Assembly: GCA_903839875.1 (NCBI GenBank)
Contig: CAIMDZ010000039.1
Span: 1 to 64,000, forward strand
DNA: 64,000 nucleotides
Direction: 5' to 3'
Origin: an uncultured Bacteroidota bacterium
Lineage (GTDB): Bacteria > Bacteroidota > Bacteroidia > Chitinophagales > Chitinophagaceae
Every line of letters starts with the position of its first letter. Position 1 is the stretch's first letter. The notes beneath the pieces are model-generated. The model was not told where the DNA came from and did no database searches. It saw only the letters and a program-made list of their open reading frames with translations. Positions 31,034 to 40,623 of the stretch are shown piece after piece. Both the position numbers and the translations under genes were made by a program.

Positions 31034-32955
31034 AACTATCCCCGCTATCGGGTTCGGCGTAGTGAAAGATATTTGTTACCTTCAAACCAGTCACCCCTTA
31101 TTCCAATGGTCCAGGTCTTACTTGGTCCTGAAACTTGCAAGTGTCTCCCGCGCAATGGCAAATATCGTTTTTGGTTTACCCGCAAAACCTGTTGTTCTCA
31201 GATGTTAACGACAACATATCTGGAACGGCATATAAAACCCACCCTGGTTTAAGTCTTCCAGTCTTAAATCCCTTATGAGAAGAAGGACTCTGTCCGGCAA
31301 CACATATTCCCAAAGCCCAATACAATTCCGTCCCCGCGGCCTCTCCGAACCTGCCTGTCTGCCGACAGGGCAGAGCTTGTGCGGAGGGTGGAGGACGCTC
31401 CTGTAGGTGCCTGCAAGTTGTTTATACTGAAAACGGGATAGAATAGTGCATTAACGAAACATGGATTTTGCGAGCTTGACAACTACATAATGTGTTTATT
31501 AGCAAACAATTATTACTCGTTTCTTTGCGCCTTTGCGTGAACCATTTTCTTGCACTGATTTATGCCGCGCGAAGTATGGTTATGGACAACACCGCGCATC
31601 CTAAAATCTTTAAACCTGACTGCCGGCAGGTAGGTCCTATAAATCTTGGTTCAGACAATAATAAATAGCACTAATATCACCAACCTCCCAATCTATCACA
31701 AAAATTCCTACCACTGTAAATCAATCACTTACAAAAACTTTATCCACAAAATTTGGAAATGTCAATTATTATACTTACATTTGTAGCTATTTTTTGGAAT
31801 ATAAGACAGATTTAAGGCATTGTATAAAAAAACAGCCTGTCATGAACAAAACAACAATATATAATAAACACATGGTAGGGGCAGTGCCCATGTGCCTGCC
31901 CCAATCGCGCTGGACAGGCAATAATGGTTAGATTCACACAATTTTTATTACTATTTTATTATATATATAACACAGCTTCCGATCGCTCTTCCTGTTCCGG
32001 AAAAAACCGGAAAAAACCAGAAGTAACCGGAAACACAACTGTTTGAAAATCAATTTAAAATGTAAAACCAGAAGTTTTTCCTAAACCCGTAGTTCTTATA
32101 AATTATGCCACTGTTATGAATAATAAAATACATTATTTAAATCGCCCACTCCCCGGTTATTTTCGGTGCGATACAGATCACAAACGATGTTTCTCGCGCA
32201 GGTCACGTCCCGCCTCGGCATAGCATAATTCCATAGTTCCGATAACTATCGGAAGGCATCGCCAACCGAACCCGTTCATTACTCACTCACAAAAGCATTG
32301 TCCAGATGCGACAAAGTACGACAATGATACGACATTTGAACATTATTAATATTATTGCTGGCAAAGGGTTTAACCCGATTTTTGAACAAAGTTATCCACA
32401 AAAAAAATAGAAAAATACGACAATGAATTCGGTAATAATTTGGTTGCTCTGTGCTGCCACCAGGTGGTTAAATCCCATAGCCCCGATAGCTATCGGGAGC
32501 AGTAAACAAAAAACAGGATTATCTAACCAACGTGTAAACACATTTCAGGACGAGGCAACCCATGCAGGACGCATAAACTATTTACCATATTTTACCTTTT
32601 TTTTACCTTTTTTGGAAGTAAATTATTACCTTTTTACATTTAATTATTAGTCAATTAACTGGTAATCAATACGTTTGATCATCAAAAAGTAAAAGCCCAG
32701 ATGTATCTCATAAATTTTTACCTTTTTTGCAGAAAACTCTACGATTCACACCGTACCTCAAATAAAATGGAACGGTACCCATGTCTCCGCCCTGCGCAAC
32801 ACGGACCACCCAACACGGCCAACTGCCAACTGGATACTGCCAACTGGGATACTGCGCAAACATGGGTAAAACATTTGCCAAAAGGATGGCGACGAAGATT
32901 TATTCTTCTGCAAAGTCCCGGCACAAGGTCACCCCCCTTTTTCTGCGGGAGGGAT
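31034..32955. repeat. Gene-free composite repeat region B
   Basis: 1.9 kb without a credible gene. Contents in order: one copy of a 155-bp direct repeat (31423-31577; partner at 33718-33883). Module E2 (TTATCCACAAAATTTGGAAA ... at 31740-31797) is shared with 54117-54175 and starts with a perfect DnaA-box sequence. Module E3 is at about 31965-32130. Another TTATCCACA is at 32392-32400. A CCCGATAGCTATCGGG palindrome is at 32482-32497. Module E4 is at 32502-32562 and module E5 at about 32580-32680. Confidence 0.75.
31423..31577. repeat. Long direct repeat, left copy
   Basis: 155 bp nearly identical to 33718-33883 (shared landmarks: AACGGGATAGAATAGTGCAT, GAAACATGGATTTTGCGAGC, GTGTTTATTAGCAAACAATT, GATTTATGCCGCGCGAAGTA). 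The right copy has a short internal TGCGCCTC duplication. A diverged relative lies at about 1895-1995 between folA and thyA. Confidence 0.85.
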
Positions 32956-33603
32956 TTAAGGTTTCCGGGGGCTAAACCTGCAGGAAAAACCCAAACTGAA
33001 AATACTCTGTTTATCAAACCCAATATCGCCAAACAGGCTGCACTTTCCTGAAAGGTAGTACCTGGCCCCGGCCTTAAGGTAAGGAGTAACAATATGGTCA
33101 AATTTTACTCCGGTAGAATCGCCCATTGGGTAAGAACCATAACGGAGATTGTTTAGAGAAACACCAACACCGGCAAATGGGTCAAGATGCTTAATGTGAA
33201 TGTACTTTTGAAGATGATAAAATACAGTTAGCCCACCGCCAAAAATCCGCGCATTGTCAGTCCTGTAGCGGGTAAACGGGACGTTATTACCTGTATAATC
33301 CTGTTTGTAATTGTAAATAAAAGCATCGTAACTAAAAGTTACCCCAATGCTGATGTGCTTGTATAACCCATATTCCAGTTTTGCATAAAAAGGGGTAAAC
33401 CCGGAAGTATTACTTTTTTCAAACCCCGAAGGCAAAGTGTAATTGTGACGGTAATAGTCAATAAATCCTAAAGAAACCGTAGCCATGGCGTAGTGGCGTT
33501 CGTAAGTAGTCAGGACTGGATAATTACTACCCACGGTAGAATCGGTTTGTGACCAGCCTCTGAAGGATATCAAAACAAATAAAAACGATAATAAAAGTCT
33601 CAT
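32956..33603 (-). CDS. Outer-membrane beta-barrel protein, paralogue of the OmpA/TSP3 barrel
   Basis: 215 residues with a signal peptide (MRLLLSFLFVLISFRGWSQ). The barrel matches residues 25-205 of the protein at 4895-6310 almost strand by strand: GFIDYYRHNYTLPSGFEKSN against GFIDYYQNNYTLPPPFVKSN, SYDAFIYNYKQ, RYRTDNARIFGGG, FAGVGVSLNNLRYGSYPMGD, VTPYLKAGARYYLSGKCSLFG. It stops where the TSP3 repeats begin in the larger protein. The gene with repeat region B lies between the two 155-166-bp direct repeats at 31423 and 33718, so it may have arrived as an islet. Confidence 0.82.
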   Translation of the reverse strand: MRLLLSFLFVLISFRGWSQTDSTVGSNYPVLTTYERHYAMATVSLGFIDYYRHNYTLPSGFEKSNTSGFTPFYAKLEYGLYKHISIGVTFSYDAFIYNYKQDYTGNNVPFTRYRTDNARIFGGGLTVFYHLQKYIHIKHLDPFAGVGVSLNNLRYGSYPMGDSTGVKFDHIVTPYLKAGARYYLSGKCSLFGDIGFDKQSIFSLGFSCRFSPRKP

Positions 33604-33973
33604 ATCAATGGCAAGCTAATAAACTAAGTGAAGATGACAAAATTAATCCTGCGAAGTTGGCTGGTTATTTTTCTTTTCTGCAAGTTATCACAATGACTGT
33701 CGGGACGAAAAGCAGGCTATACTGCAAACGGGATAGAATAGTGCATTAACGAAACATGGATTTTGCGAGCTTGATAACTACATAATGTGTTTATTAGCAA
33801 ACAATTATTACTCGTGTCTCTGCGCCTCTGCGCCTCCTATGCGTGAACCATTTTCTTGCACTGATTTATGCCGCGCGAAGTATATACACAGATTTTGCAA
33901 CAAATCAGAAATGGAAAAGAACATTCAAACCAGGCAGCCGGCTGCCTGGTTGCAGGATATATTCTTCACTTAA
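33604..33973. repeat. Intergenic region with the right direct repeat and a dispersed motif
   Basis: 370 bp. About 33620-33662 holds, on the minus strand, the CCAACTTCG-AGGATT-ATTTTG-CATCTTCACTTA motif found also at 40751-40786. 33718-33883 is the right copy of the long direct repeat. A short hairpin GGCAGCCGGCTGCC is at about 33933-33946. No gene seen. Confidence 0.7.
33718..33883. repeat. Long direct repeat, right copy
   Basis: 166 bp, partner of 31423-31577. The extra length comes from a small tandem CTCTGCGCCTC duplication. Confidence 0.85.
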
Positions 33974-34429
33974 TCATATTATATTTATACACTCATTTAT
34001 AACATCCATTACCATATCCCGCTCATATCCTTTTTGAACGAGATATCGGTATAGCTTCGATTTCCTTGATTGCAGACTTCTGTCTTTCTTAACTTCAGCC
34101 CACTTTTTATATGCAATTTTGTTTAATGTACTGTGGTAATCATCCCCATCTATTTCTGTCAGCGCCTTTTTTATACAGTAATCCGAAATTTTACGGAGTT
34201 TCAATTGTTGCTTTATTTTTTCGCGCCCCCATTGCTTCATCCGGAACCTGCCACGGGCAAAGGCTCTTGCAAACCGCTCTTCATTCAATACCCCGGTTTC
34301 TATCAGACCGGATAATTGTTGCTCCACCTCAGGGGTTGTAAATCCTAATTCATAGAGCTTATTCCTGACCTCGGAATGGCATCGCTCCTGGTATTTACAG
34401 TAATGAAGTATGGCTGCTTTTGCTTCCAC
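33974..34429 (-). CDS. recX: RecX family recombination regulator
   Basis: 151 residues, normal length for RecX. Three-helix repeats are recognisable: AKAAILHYCKYQERCHSEVRNKLYELG, then LIETGVLNEERFARAFARGRFRMKQWGREKIKQQLKLRKIS (quoted in part; the ERFARAFARGR and WGREKI motifs are RecX hallmarks) and a last repeat YLVQKGYERDMVMDVINE. RecX binds RecA filaments and limits their activity. It lies 19 bp downstream of mnmG on the same strand, so the two are probably co-transcribed. Confidence 0.88.
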   Translation of the reverse strand: MEAKAAILHYCKYQERCHSEVRNKLYELGFTTPEVEQQLSGLIETGVLNEERFARAFARGRFRMKQWGREKIKQQLKLRKISDYCIKKALTEIDGDDYHSTLNKIAYKKWAEVKKDRSLQSRKSKLYRYLVQKGYERDMVMDVINECINII

Positions 34430-34448
34430 CGGTTCTAATGATCTTTAA

Positions 34449-36320
34449 TTATCTGCCCATAAATACCATCAATATCTGCACATCGCTTGGGTTAACCCCA
34501 CTTATCCGGCTTGCCTGCCCAAGGGTACGAGGCTTGATCTTATTTAATTTCTGGCGGGCTTCAGTTGATATTGCTGATAATTTATCATAATTAAACGATT
34601 CCGGGATCATCAGGTCTTCCAAAGAAGACATTTTTATCACTAAATCCCTTTCCTTCTCTATGTATATATCATACTTAATCTGTATTTCGGCTTGTTCCAC
34701 AACGAGGTCATCAAAATCATATTTTACTATTTCTTTAAGAGATGGAATTGCAGTAATCATATTTTTAAGACCTATGCCAGGGCGCAACAATAGCTTTATT
34801 GCTTTTGTCTTTTCTGAAAGTGGAGATGAGCTGGAATCATTCAAAAACTGGCTAACCATATCCCTATCAATAATAAAATCTGCTAATATCTGCTTCAGAC
34901 GAGCCACTTTCTCCTTTTTCTGGTTCATAAGGCCCAACCTTTCGTCAGAAGCAAGGCCTATTTTGTACCCCAATTCCGTAAGCCTAAGGTCGGCGTTATC
35001 CTGCCTGAGCAGTGTCCTGAACTCTGCCCGGCTGGTAAACATACGATACGGCTCGTCTGTTCCTTTATTTATCAGGTCATCAATAAGCACCCCAATGTAT
35101 GCATCACTTCTTTTTAGCACTAATTCTTCCTGTTCACTGGCCAGCCTGCTGGCGTTGATACCGGCCATTAATCCCTGGCAGGCGGCCTCTTCATAGCCCG
35201 TGGTACCATTTATCTGGCCGGCAAAGAAAAGATTTCGTATTAATTTGGTCTCCAGGGTGAATTTTAACTGTGTAGGAGGAAAATAATCGTATTCAATAGC
35301 ATATCCGGGCCTGAAAAATCTGCAATTTTCGAATCCGGGCACCATTTTTAGCGCTTTATACTGCACATTTTCCGGTAAAGACGTACTAAATCCGTTAACG
35401 TAGATCTCAACAGTGTTCCATCCTTCAGGCTCTACGAACAATTGATGACGGTCTCTCTCAGCAAACCGGCTGATTTTATCCTCAATACTAGGGCAATACC
35501 GGGGGCCACTCCCCTTTATCCTGCCCTGGTACATAGGCGACTGTTCGAAACCCGTCTTAAGTATATCGTGTACTTCCGGGCTGGTATAAGTAATCCAGCA
35601 ACAACGCTGTTCCTTAGGTGTTATCTTTTTCACTGGCAGATAAGAGAATCCCACCACTTCATCATCGCCCTCCTGCACATCCATTTTACTATAATCCAGG
35701 CTTCTGCCATCAATGCGGGGAGGTGTGCCCGTTTTCAGACGGGCGCTCTCAAACCCTAGTGAAACCAACTGTTCTGTAATGCCTGTTGCCCCCTTCTCGC
35801 CTATTCTACCACCCCCAAATTGCTTTTCCCCTATGTGAATTACCCCATTTAAGAAGGTTCCATTGGTTAAAACCACACATTTCGCCATTATTTCCTGTCC
35901 CATTCCGGTTACCACACCGGTAATTGTTCCACGTGAAACAATTAATCCTTTCACCATATCCTGCCAAAAATCAACATTATGTGTCTTTTCCAGCATATCT
36001 CTCCAGGTCGTGGCAAATAGCATTCGGTCATTTTGAGACCTTGGACTCCACATTCCCGGACCTTTAGACTTATTAAGCATCCGGAATTGAATCATGCTCT
36101 TATCACTCACAATACCGCTATATCCACCAAGGGCATCAATTTCCCTTACAATCTGGCCTTTCGCAATACCGCCCATTGCAGGATTACAACTCATTTGGGC
36201 AATGGTCTGCATATTCATGGTAATAAGCAAAACCTTAGAGCCCATATTGGCAGCAGCTGCAGCAGCTTCGCAACCAGCATGACCAGCGCCAACAACAATT
36301 ACATCATAATGAGGAAACAT
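34449..36320 (-). CDS. mnmG: tRNA uridine-5-carboxymethylaminomethyl modification enzyme MnmG (GidA)
   Basis: 623 residues from the ATG at 36320, standard MnmG length; the frame continues 41 codons upstream, but the conserved protein begins MFPHYDVIVVGAGHAGCEAA. FAD-binding Rossmann motif at 8-20. Signature stretches are QMSCNPAMGGIAKGQIVREIDALGG, FLNGVIHIGE, RLKTGTPPRIDGRS, RYCPSIEDKI and TSRAEFRTLLRQDNADLRLT. With MnmE it modifies U34 of tRNAs. Classic neighbour of replication origins, which matters here: a canonical parS lies inside the gene (35925-35940) and another just upstream. Confidence 0.97.
   Translation of the reverse strand: MFPHYDVIVVGAGHAGCEAAAAAANMGSKVLLITMNMQTIAQMSCNPAMGGIAKGQIVREIDALGGYSGIVSDKSMIQFRMLNKSKGPGMWSPRSQNDRMLFATTWRDMLEKTHNVDFWQDMVKGLIVSRGTITGVVTGMGQEIMAKCVVLTNGTFLNGVIHIGEKQFGGGRIGEKGATGITEQLVSLGFESARLKTGTPPRIDGRSLDYSKMDVQEGDDEVVGFSYLPVKKITPKEQRCCWITYTSPEVHDILKTGFEQSPMYQGRIKGSGPRYCPSIEDKISRFAERDRHQLFVEPEGWNTVEIYVNGFSTSLPENVQYKALKMVPGFENCRFFRPGYAIEYDYFPPTQLKFTLETKLIRNLFFAGQINGTTGYEEAACQGLMAGINASRLASEQEELVLKRSDAYIGVLIDDLINKGTDEPYRMFTSRAEFRTLLRQDNADLRLTELGYKIGLASDERLGLMNQKKEKVARLKQILADFIIDRDMVSQFLNDSSSSPLSEKTKAIKLLLRPGIGLKNMITAIPSLKEIVKYDFDDLVVEQAEIQIKYDIYIEKERDLVIKMSSLEDLMIPESFNYDKLSAISTEARQKLNKIKPRTLGQASRISGVNPSDVQILMVFMGR
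35925..35940. promoter_or_regulatory. parS site 1 (ParB binding)
   Basis: TGTTCCACGTGAAACA, identical to the canonical chromosomal parS sequence of Bacillus subtilis, which fits the general consensus TGTTNCACGTGAAACA. It lies inside mnmG. Confidence 0.85.
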
Positions 36321-36897
36321 AAACGCAAAGATACAACCATGACATGATAAAGTTATAATAAATATAGAGTAGTACATTGTTCCACGTGGAACAAATAACA
36401 ACCAAAAATTTAATAAAATTATAGCATCAAACTGTAAAGACACCTTTCATTATAAACTATAGTGATAATAAACAAACCGGTAAACAACAATATCGGGTAT
36501 AAAAACAACCAATACAGAATTAAAAAACAGACCAAGTATAAACTAAATTTAAAACAAAAAGTAGTGTAATGTAAACCAAATTATGTAGTTTCCTAAGATT
36601 AGAACCAACAAAACCAAAGTTCAGAAATATCATTGGGAGCATCCTCCTTTTTACCAAAGGATAGAATAAGCGATTACGTTACTTGCGATGTACTCTTCAT
36701 CCTGAGGAACTAAGGCCATCAATAGGAATAGGAACAAATGCACCAAGAAGAAAACAGATTTAATCAACACCCCCGTAAGTTGAATGTACTATGGGAAAGA
36801 CAACAAATAGCTTAAGTTACTGACATTGCCTTGTGCACTACCAGAAAAAATAATCAATAACCGATAAAAATCACAGTCTCTCGTTTAAAAAGCCACA
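36321..36897. other. AT-rich intergenic region with parS site 2
   Basis: 577 bp between mnmG and the HTH gene. The parS-like palindrome is at 36378-36393; the rest is AT-rich with no gene or recognised repeat. AAGGATAGAATAAGCGATTA at about 36657-36676 is reminiscent of, but not the same as, the GGGATAGAATAGTGCATTA part of the 31.4/33.7-kb repeat. Confidence 0.6.
36378..36393. promoter_or_regulatory. parS site 2 (ParB binding)
   Basis: TGTTCCACGTGGAACA, a perfect 16-bp palindrome differing from the canonical parS at one base (GGAACA for GAAACA). It is 58 bp upstream of the mnmG start and 438 bp from site 1. Confidence 0.8.
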
Positions 36898-37353
36898 CTA
36901 TACAAAACCCATTCCCTTCACAAATCTATAACCTAGACTTTCAATAATTTTATAAACTTGCGCACGCTTAAATGTTACGTGAAATGATTTATGTATGAAT
37001 TCATTAACCAAAGGGCCACTCCAGATAAGGGCATCAAAACCATTCTTTGTCGGGGATACCTTCAATGCCTCTTTAAGGATAGATAGCTGGTCAACCGTAA
37101 GTACACTTTTTCTGCCTCTACCTTTCTTATCCTTCAATCCATCAACACCAAATTGCTCAAAACGATGAACCCAATTTGTAATTTGCTTAAAACTAGTTTG
37201 ATATAAATCCTCCACCTTTCGGCTTGATTTACCCGCAGCAACAAGATATACGGCATACATACGCATACCTATCAGATACTTTTCATCCCTTCTTATTAAT
37301 GCCTTAATCGAATCAGCATCATATCCTTTAACACCTAAAGACTTGCGTGGCAT
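36898..37353 (-). CDS. IS630-type HTH protein without a transposase catalytic domain
   Basis: 151 residues. N-terminal HTH (MRMYAVYLVAAGKSSRKVEDLYQTSFKQITNWVHRFEQFGVDGLKDKKGRGRKSVLT region, quoted in part) and a following winged helix (NEFIHKSFHVTFKRAQVYKIIESLGYRF), as in the DNA-binding half of IS630-family transposases. In a transposase about 190 residues with the DDE triad would follow. The chain stops at KGMGFV and the 577 bp before mnmG do not encode the catalytic half. Either a decayed IS630 orfA or a domesticated DNA-binding protein. Confidence 0.72.
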   Translation of the reverse strand: MPRKSLGVKGYDADSIKALIRRDEKYLIGMRMYAVYLVAAGKSSRKVEDLYQTSFKQITNWVHRFEQFGVDGLKDKKGRGRKSVLTVDQLSILKEALKVSPTKNGFDALIWSGPLVNEFIHKSFHVTFKRAQVYKIIESLGYRFVKGMGFV

Positions 37354-37458
37354 AATGTAGGTTAAGATTGTAAAAGTAAAACTATTTGTGTAATTATTTA
37401 TAAGACAAAAAATAATCAGGAAATTTACAACACATCCAACAGAGTATTCATAAAGAAC

Positions 37459-37486
37459 AAAAAAAGGGTGCTCTTGTGGAGCACCC
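37459..37486 (-). terminator. Rho-independent terminator of the PA-domain gene
   Basis: On the minus strand GGGTGCTC / GAGCACCC (with a CACAA loop) is followed by seven T. It lies about 25 bp after the stop of the leftward 37511-39520 gene. Confidence 0.85.
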
Positions 37487-37510
37487 CTAAAAAGTATGTT
37501 AATCAGGAAC

Positions 37511-39520
37511 TTATCGAACTATAACAAATTTCCTTGAAAGAGCCTGTCCATTAGCATTTACAACAAGGTAGTAATTACCAGGAGCAAGATTAGCTGTTGA
37601 CATTTTGTAAGTTTCAGAAGAAATATTATTGTGACTCTCCTTACTTACGAACCTTCCTAAACCATCTATGATTGTATAAGTAACTGTGGTAGCAGGATGA
37701 TCAAGACTAATAGAAACATTGATATACTCAGAAGCAGGATTTGGAGAAAGACTAACATCTGCAAAAGCCTTAACGCTTGTAACAGCAACATGAGAACGAG
37801 CTGTATCTTTTACAATCAAAGCGATTGAAGGAATCAAACCCTTCATACTACTGTAATTAAATGAATCAATAGAGTTAACATAAGCTGTCTCACCAAAAGG
37901 ACATGGTGCAGTTGCACTTGCCGGGCTTGCAGTCATAGTGTTAGTACCAGAATTATAATCACCAGGCCATTCTACACCCGAATATTCGATGTAACCAGCA
38001 TGATTAGCACGGCCATAAACACGTGGGTAAGGATCTAAATAACCATCACAACCTAAGAAGTAAGTAGCAGGAACCTCTGCAGCAACATAATACCATGAAT
38101 TTGAATCAAGTACAATAGGATTAGTAATAGATCCCGTTCCGGGGTCTCCCATCCTTGCCTTAAAAACAACACCTGAAGTATCTGTTGTGCCATTGAATGC
38201 ATAAACACCTTGTGAAACAAGCTGAAATTCACCATTCTCTACTAATGAATCATGTGGTTGGCCACCAGAACCATCAACCCATTTAAAAACAAACAAATTC
38301 ATAGGACCTGATGTGATAGGGCCTAATGTACCATTCGGATTGTAGATAGAAAACTGTACACTACTTATTCCTTTACCACCATGTGCAACATAATACATTG
38401 GGCCCCAGGTGTAATCAGGAGGGGTAGTACCACCAATACCTTCAAAAATAGTAGCTATAGGTGCATTCTTAACGAAATCATACCTTGATTTGGAATAAAC
38501 ACTGTCTGTAGTATAGAAGGAAACCGTAGTAGTATTATCAAGCGGATACTGATCAACAGTATCTGACATGATAGTGTACTTCAAGTCAAATCTTCCTTTA
38601 CCAGGAGTACCGGTAGGTGCAAAGTTGTACTCGTTACTTGCAAAAATTGCATAAATAGAATCAATCGCATTAAAATTAGCTTCCGCAGCGGTAGTATCAG
38701 TATATATCAAGTTCTGTAAACCACCATTAGGTGTAAAATACAATGCTCCTGCAACCTTAACATTCACACCTGCACTTGTACCATAGTTAGCAACAAACGC
38801 GCCGTCAAGACCCTTATATGCCACTGGATTGCCACTTGAAACTAATTGATCAGCAGGTATAGCAAAAGCATGCCATCCCGCTACGCCGCCAGGAACAAAC
38901 CCCATATCATTTCTGTTACCAAGACCCCATGGAGTAATAGTCATCTTAACCGGAACACCAGCTCTGTACTGGCCACTGATAGCCATACCATCAAGGTTAC
39001 CAACCATAAAAACCGGGATTGTTACACCTCCGCCTGAGGCGCCTGCGGCCATACCTATAGGACCCATACCAGGGTATTCATTTATAAGTACTACCGCTAC
39101 TGCTCCGGCAGTTTGAGCGTTTAATGCTTTTAAACCAAACTCACAAGCACCACCACCTAATGGACCGCGCCAGATAACGGCAATCTTACCACCCATAGAA
39201 TACGGAAATGATGTGCAACCAAATGAATCTGCGGTTGAGTCCATAATAATAGGAACATTTACCAAAGGAGTAGTTACAGGAGCTCCCCAGGGAGTTGCTC
39301 CGCTCCACGCTGCAGTATATGCCTTATCACCTGCAATAGCAGCAGGGGTAGTTACTTCGAATCTTAGCCCTACGTAATCTTTATACCAGTTAGAGCTGGT
39401 TGCAGTGCCACCTATTGTTTGAGGGCCAAAAGCATAAGGATGAATTTGTCCTGATGCTGAGCTAGCTACGCCTAAAAGCGCGACAATTAATAATTTCTTA
39501 ACAGCGTTAAATTGCTTCAT
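37511..39520 (-). CDS. Type IX-secreted protein with a PA domain
   Basis: 669 residues. Signal peptide MKQFNAVKKLLIVALLGVAS, cleaved near SASGQ. A protease-associated (PA) domain spans about 90-200 (GKIAVIWRGPLGGGACEFGL, AGAVAVVLIN, VTIPVFMVGNLDG). A long beta-rich central part follows without a recognised catalytic triad. Residues about 585-669 are a Por/T9SS type A C-terminal sorting domain (SLSPNPASEYINVSI, YTIIDGLGRFV, NLAPGNYYLVV, SRKFVIVR). The protein is therefore exported through the type IX system and attached to or released from the cell surface. No protease motif seen, so the PA domain probably binds a ligand or partner. Confidence 0.85.
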   Translation of the reverse strand: MKQFNAVKKLLIVALLGVASSASGQIHPYAFGPQTIGGTATSSNWYKDYVGLRFEVTTPAAIAGDKAYTAAWSGATPWGAPVTTPLVNVPIIMDSTADSFGCTSFPYSMGGKIAVIWRGPLGGGACEFGLKALNAQTAGAVAVVLINEYPGMGPIGMAAGASGGGVTIPVFMVGNLDGMAISGQYRAGVPVKMTITPWGLGNRNDMGFVPGGVAGWHAFAIPADQLVSSGNPVAYKGLDGAFVANYGTSAGVNVKVAGALYFTPNGGLQNLIYTDTTAAEANFNAIDSIYAIFASNEYNFAPTGTPGKGRFDLKYTIMSDTVDQYPLDNTTTVSFYTTDSVYSKSRYDFVKNAPIATIFEGIGGTTPPDYTWGPMYYVAHGGKGISSVQFSIYNPNGTLGPITSGPMNLFVFKWVDGSGGQPHDSLVENGEFQLVSQGVYAFNGTTDTSGVVFKARMGDPGTGSITNPIVLDSNSWYYVAAEVPATYFLGCDGYLDPYPRVYGRANHAGYIEYSGVEWPGDYNSGTNTMTASPASATAPCPFGETAYVNSIDSFNYSSMKGLIPSIALIVKDTARSHVAVTSVKAFADVSLSPNPASEYINVSISLDHPATTVTYTIIDGLGRFVSKESHNNISSETYKMSTANLAPGNYYLVVNANGQALSRKFVIVR

Positions 39521-39627
39521 ACAAAATAATATTTTTGATTAGATTTTGCCGCTAAGTTATAGATAATCTTAGTAATAAAAAAAAATACCCTTTTGACAGA
39601 TGATATTTTTTATAAATTAATATTATA

Positions 39628-40623
39628 TTAACCTCGGATTCCTAATTTCCTGCTTAACTCCATCATTCTGTCAATTGGTATCCTGGAAGCCACTCTTAAA
39701 TCTTCATCCATGATAATTTCAGGTTGTTCATACTTCATGCACAAATACAATTTTTCCAGCGTATTCAATTTCATATGCGGACAGTCATTACAGGCACATG
39801 CGTTATCAGGCGGAGCAGCAATAAATGTTTTAGCAGGCGCATTCTGTTGCATTCTATGCAAAATACCTGCCTCTGTAGCTACAATAAATAGATTGGAATC
39901 ATCCTCTTCAGTGAATTTAAGCAATTGAGTTGTAGAACCGATAAAATCAGCAATGTTTAAAACTGCATCTTCACATTCAGGATGTGCAATCAGTTTTGCA
40001 TCAGGATGTCTTGATTTCAGCCGAATAATTTTTTCTAAAGAAAATAGCTCATGAACCATACATACTCCATTCCATAACAACATACTCCTGCCGGTTTCCT
40101 TATTAATATAAGCTCCAAGATTTTTATCAGGAGCAAAAATAATATTCTGATCTTTAGGAAGGCTCTCTACAATTAGTCGCGCATTAGATGAGGTACAAAT
40201 AATATCACTCAAAGCCTTGATGCCCGCTGAACAATTAATATAAGAAATAACTAAATGATCAGGATGTTTATCTTTAAATAATTTAAACAAATGCGGTGGG
40301 CAACTATCACTTAAAGAACAACCGGCTTTAAGATCAGGGAGTAAAACTTTTTTCTTGGGATTTAATATCTTGGCTGTTTCAGCCATAAAATGAACTCCGG
40401 CGAAAACAATAATATCTGCGTCTGTTTTTTCTGCCTTTTGTGCTAAACCCAAACTATCCCCTATATAATCAGCTATATCCTGTATATCAGGTTCCTGGTA
40501 ATAATGAGCTAGAACAATCGCATTTTTCTCTTTCTTTAATTTATTAATTTCAAAAAACAGATCAATAGACGGATCAATATCCATATCTAAAAAGCCAACT
40601 TCATTCAATTTATTCAAATCCAT
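39628..40623 (-). CDS. nadA: Quinolinate synthase
   Basis: 331 residues. NadA condenses iminoaspartate with dihydroxyacetone phosphate in de novo NAD synthesis and needs a [4Fe-4S] cluster. The three cluster ligands correspond to C102 (KAGCSLSD), C188 (NGVCMVH) and C281 (ACNDCPHMK). Further landmarks: [28 protein letters not shown] (in part), [27 protein letters not shown] and [13 protein letters not shown]. It reads leftward away from the AT-rich gap with DnaA boxes. nadB and nadC are not in the window. Confidence 0.96.
   Translation of the reverse strand: MDLNKLNEVGFLDMDIDPSIDLFFEINKLKKEKNAIVLAHYYQEPDIQDIADYIGDSLGLAQKAEKTDADIIVFAGVHFMAETAKILNPKKKVLLPDLKAGCSLSDSCPPHLFKLFKDKHPDHLVISYINCSAGIKALSDIICTSSNARLIVESLPKDQNIIFAPDKNLGAYINKETGRSMLLWNGVCMVHELFSLEKIIRLKSRHPDAKLIAHPECEDAVLNIADFIGSTTQLLKFTEEDDSNLFIVATEAGILHRMQQNAPAKTFIAAPPDNACACNDCPHMKLNTLEKLYLCMKYEQPEIIMDEDLRVASRIPIDRMMELSRKLGIRG

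Noticed and set aside
30870..31208. 112-residue rightward frame
   Set aside because: Overlaps the 3' end of the membrane protein gene in another frame and runs into repeats.
31740..32400. oriC in region B, because of two perfect DnaA boxes
   Set aside because: One box belongs to module E2, which is copied at 54117, and the region lacks a box cluster and an orientation switch.
32423..32650. 75-residue frame in region B
   Set aside because: Made of modules E4 and E5; the other copies do not preserve the frame.
36898..37353. Intact IS630 insertion sequence
   Set aside because: No DDE domain, second frame or inverted ends found in the adjacent bases.
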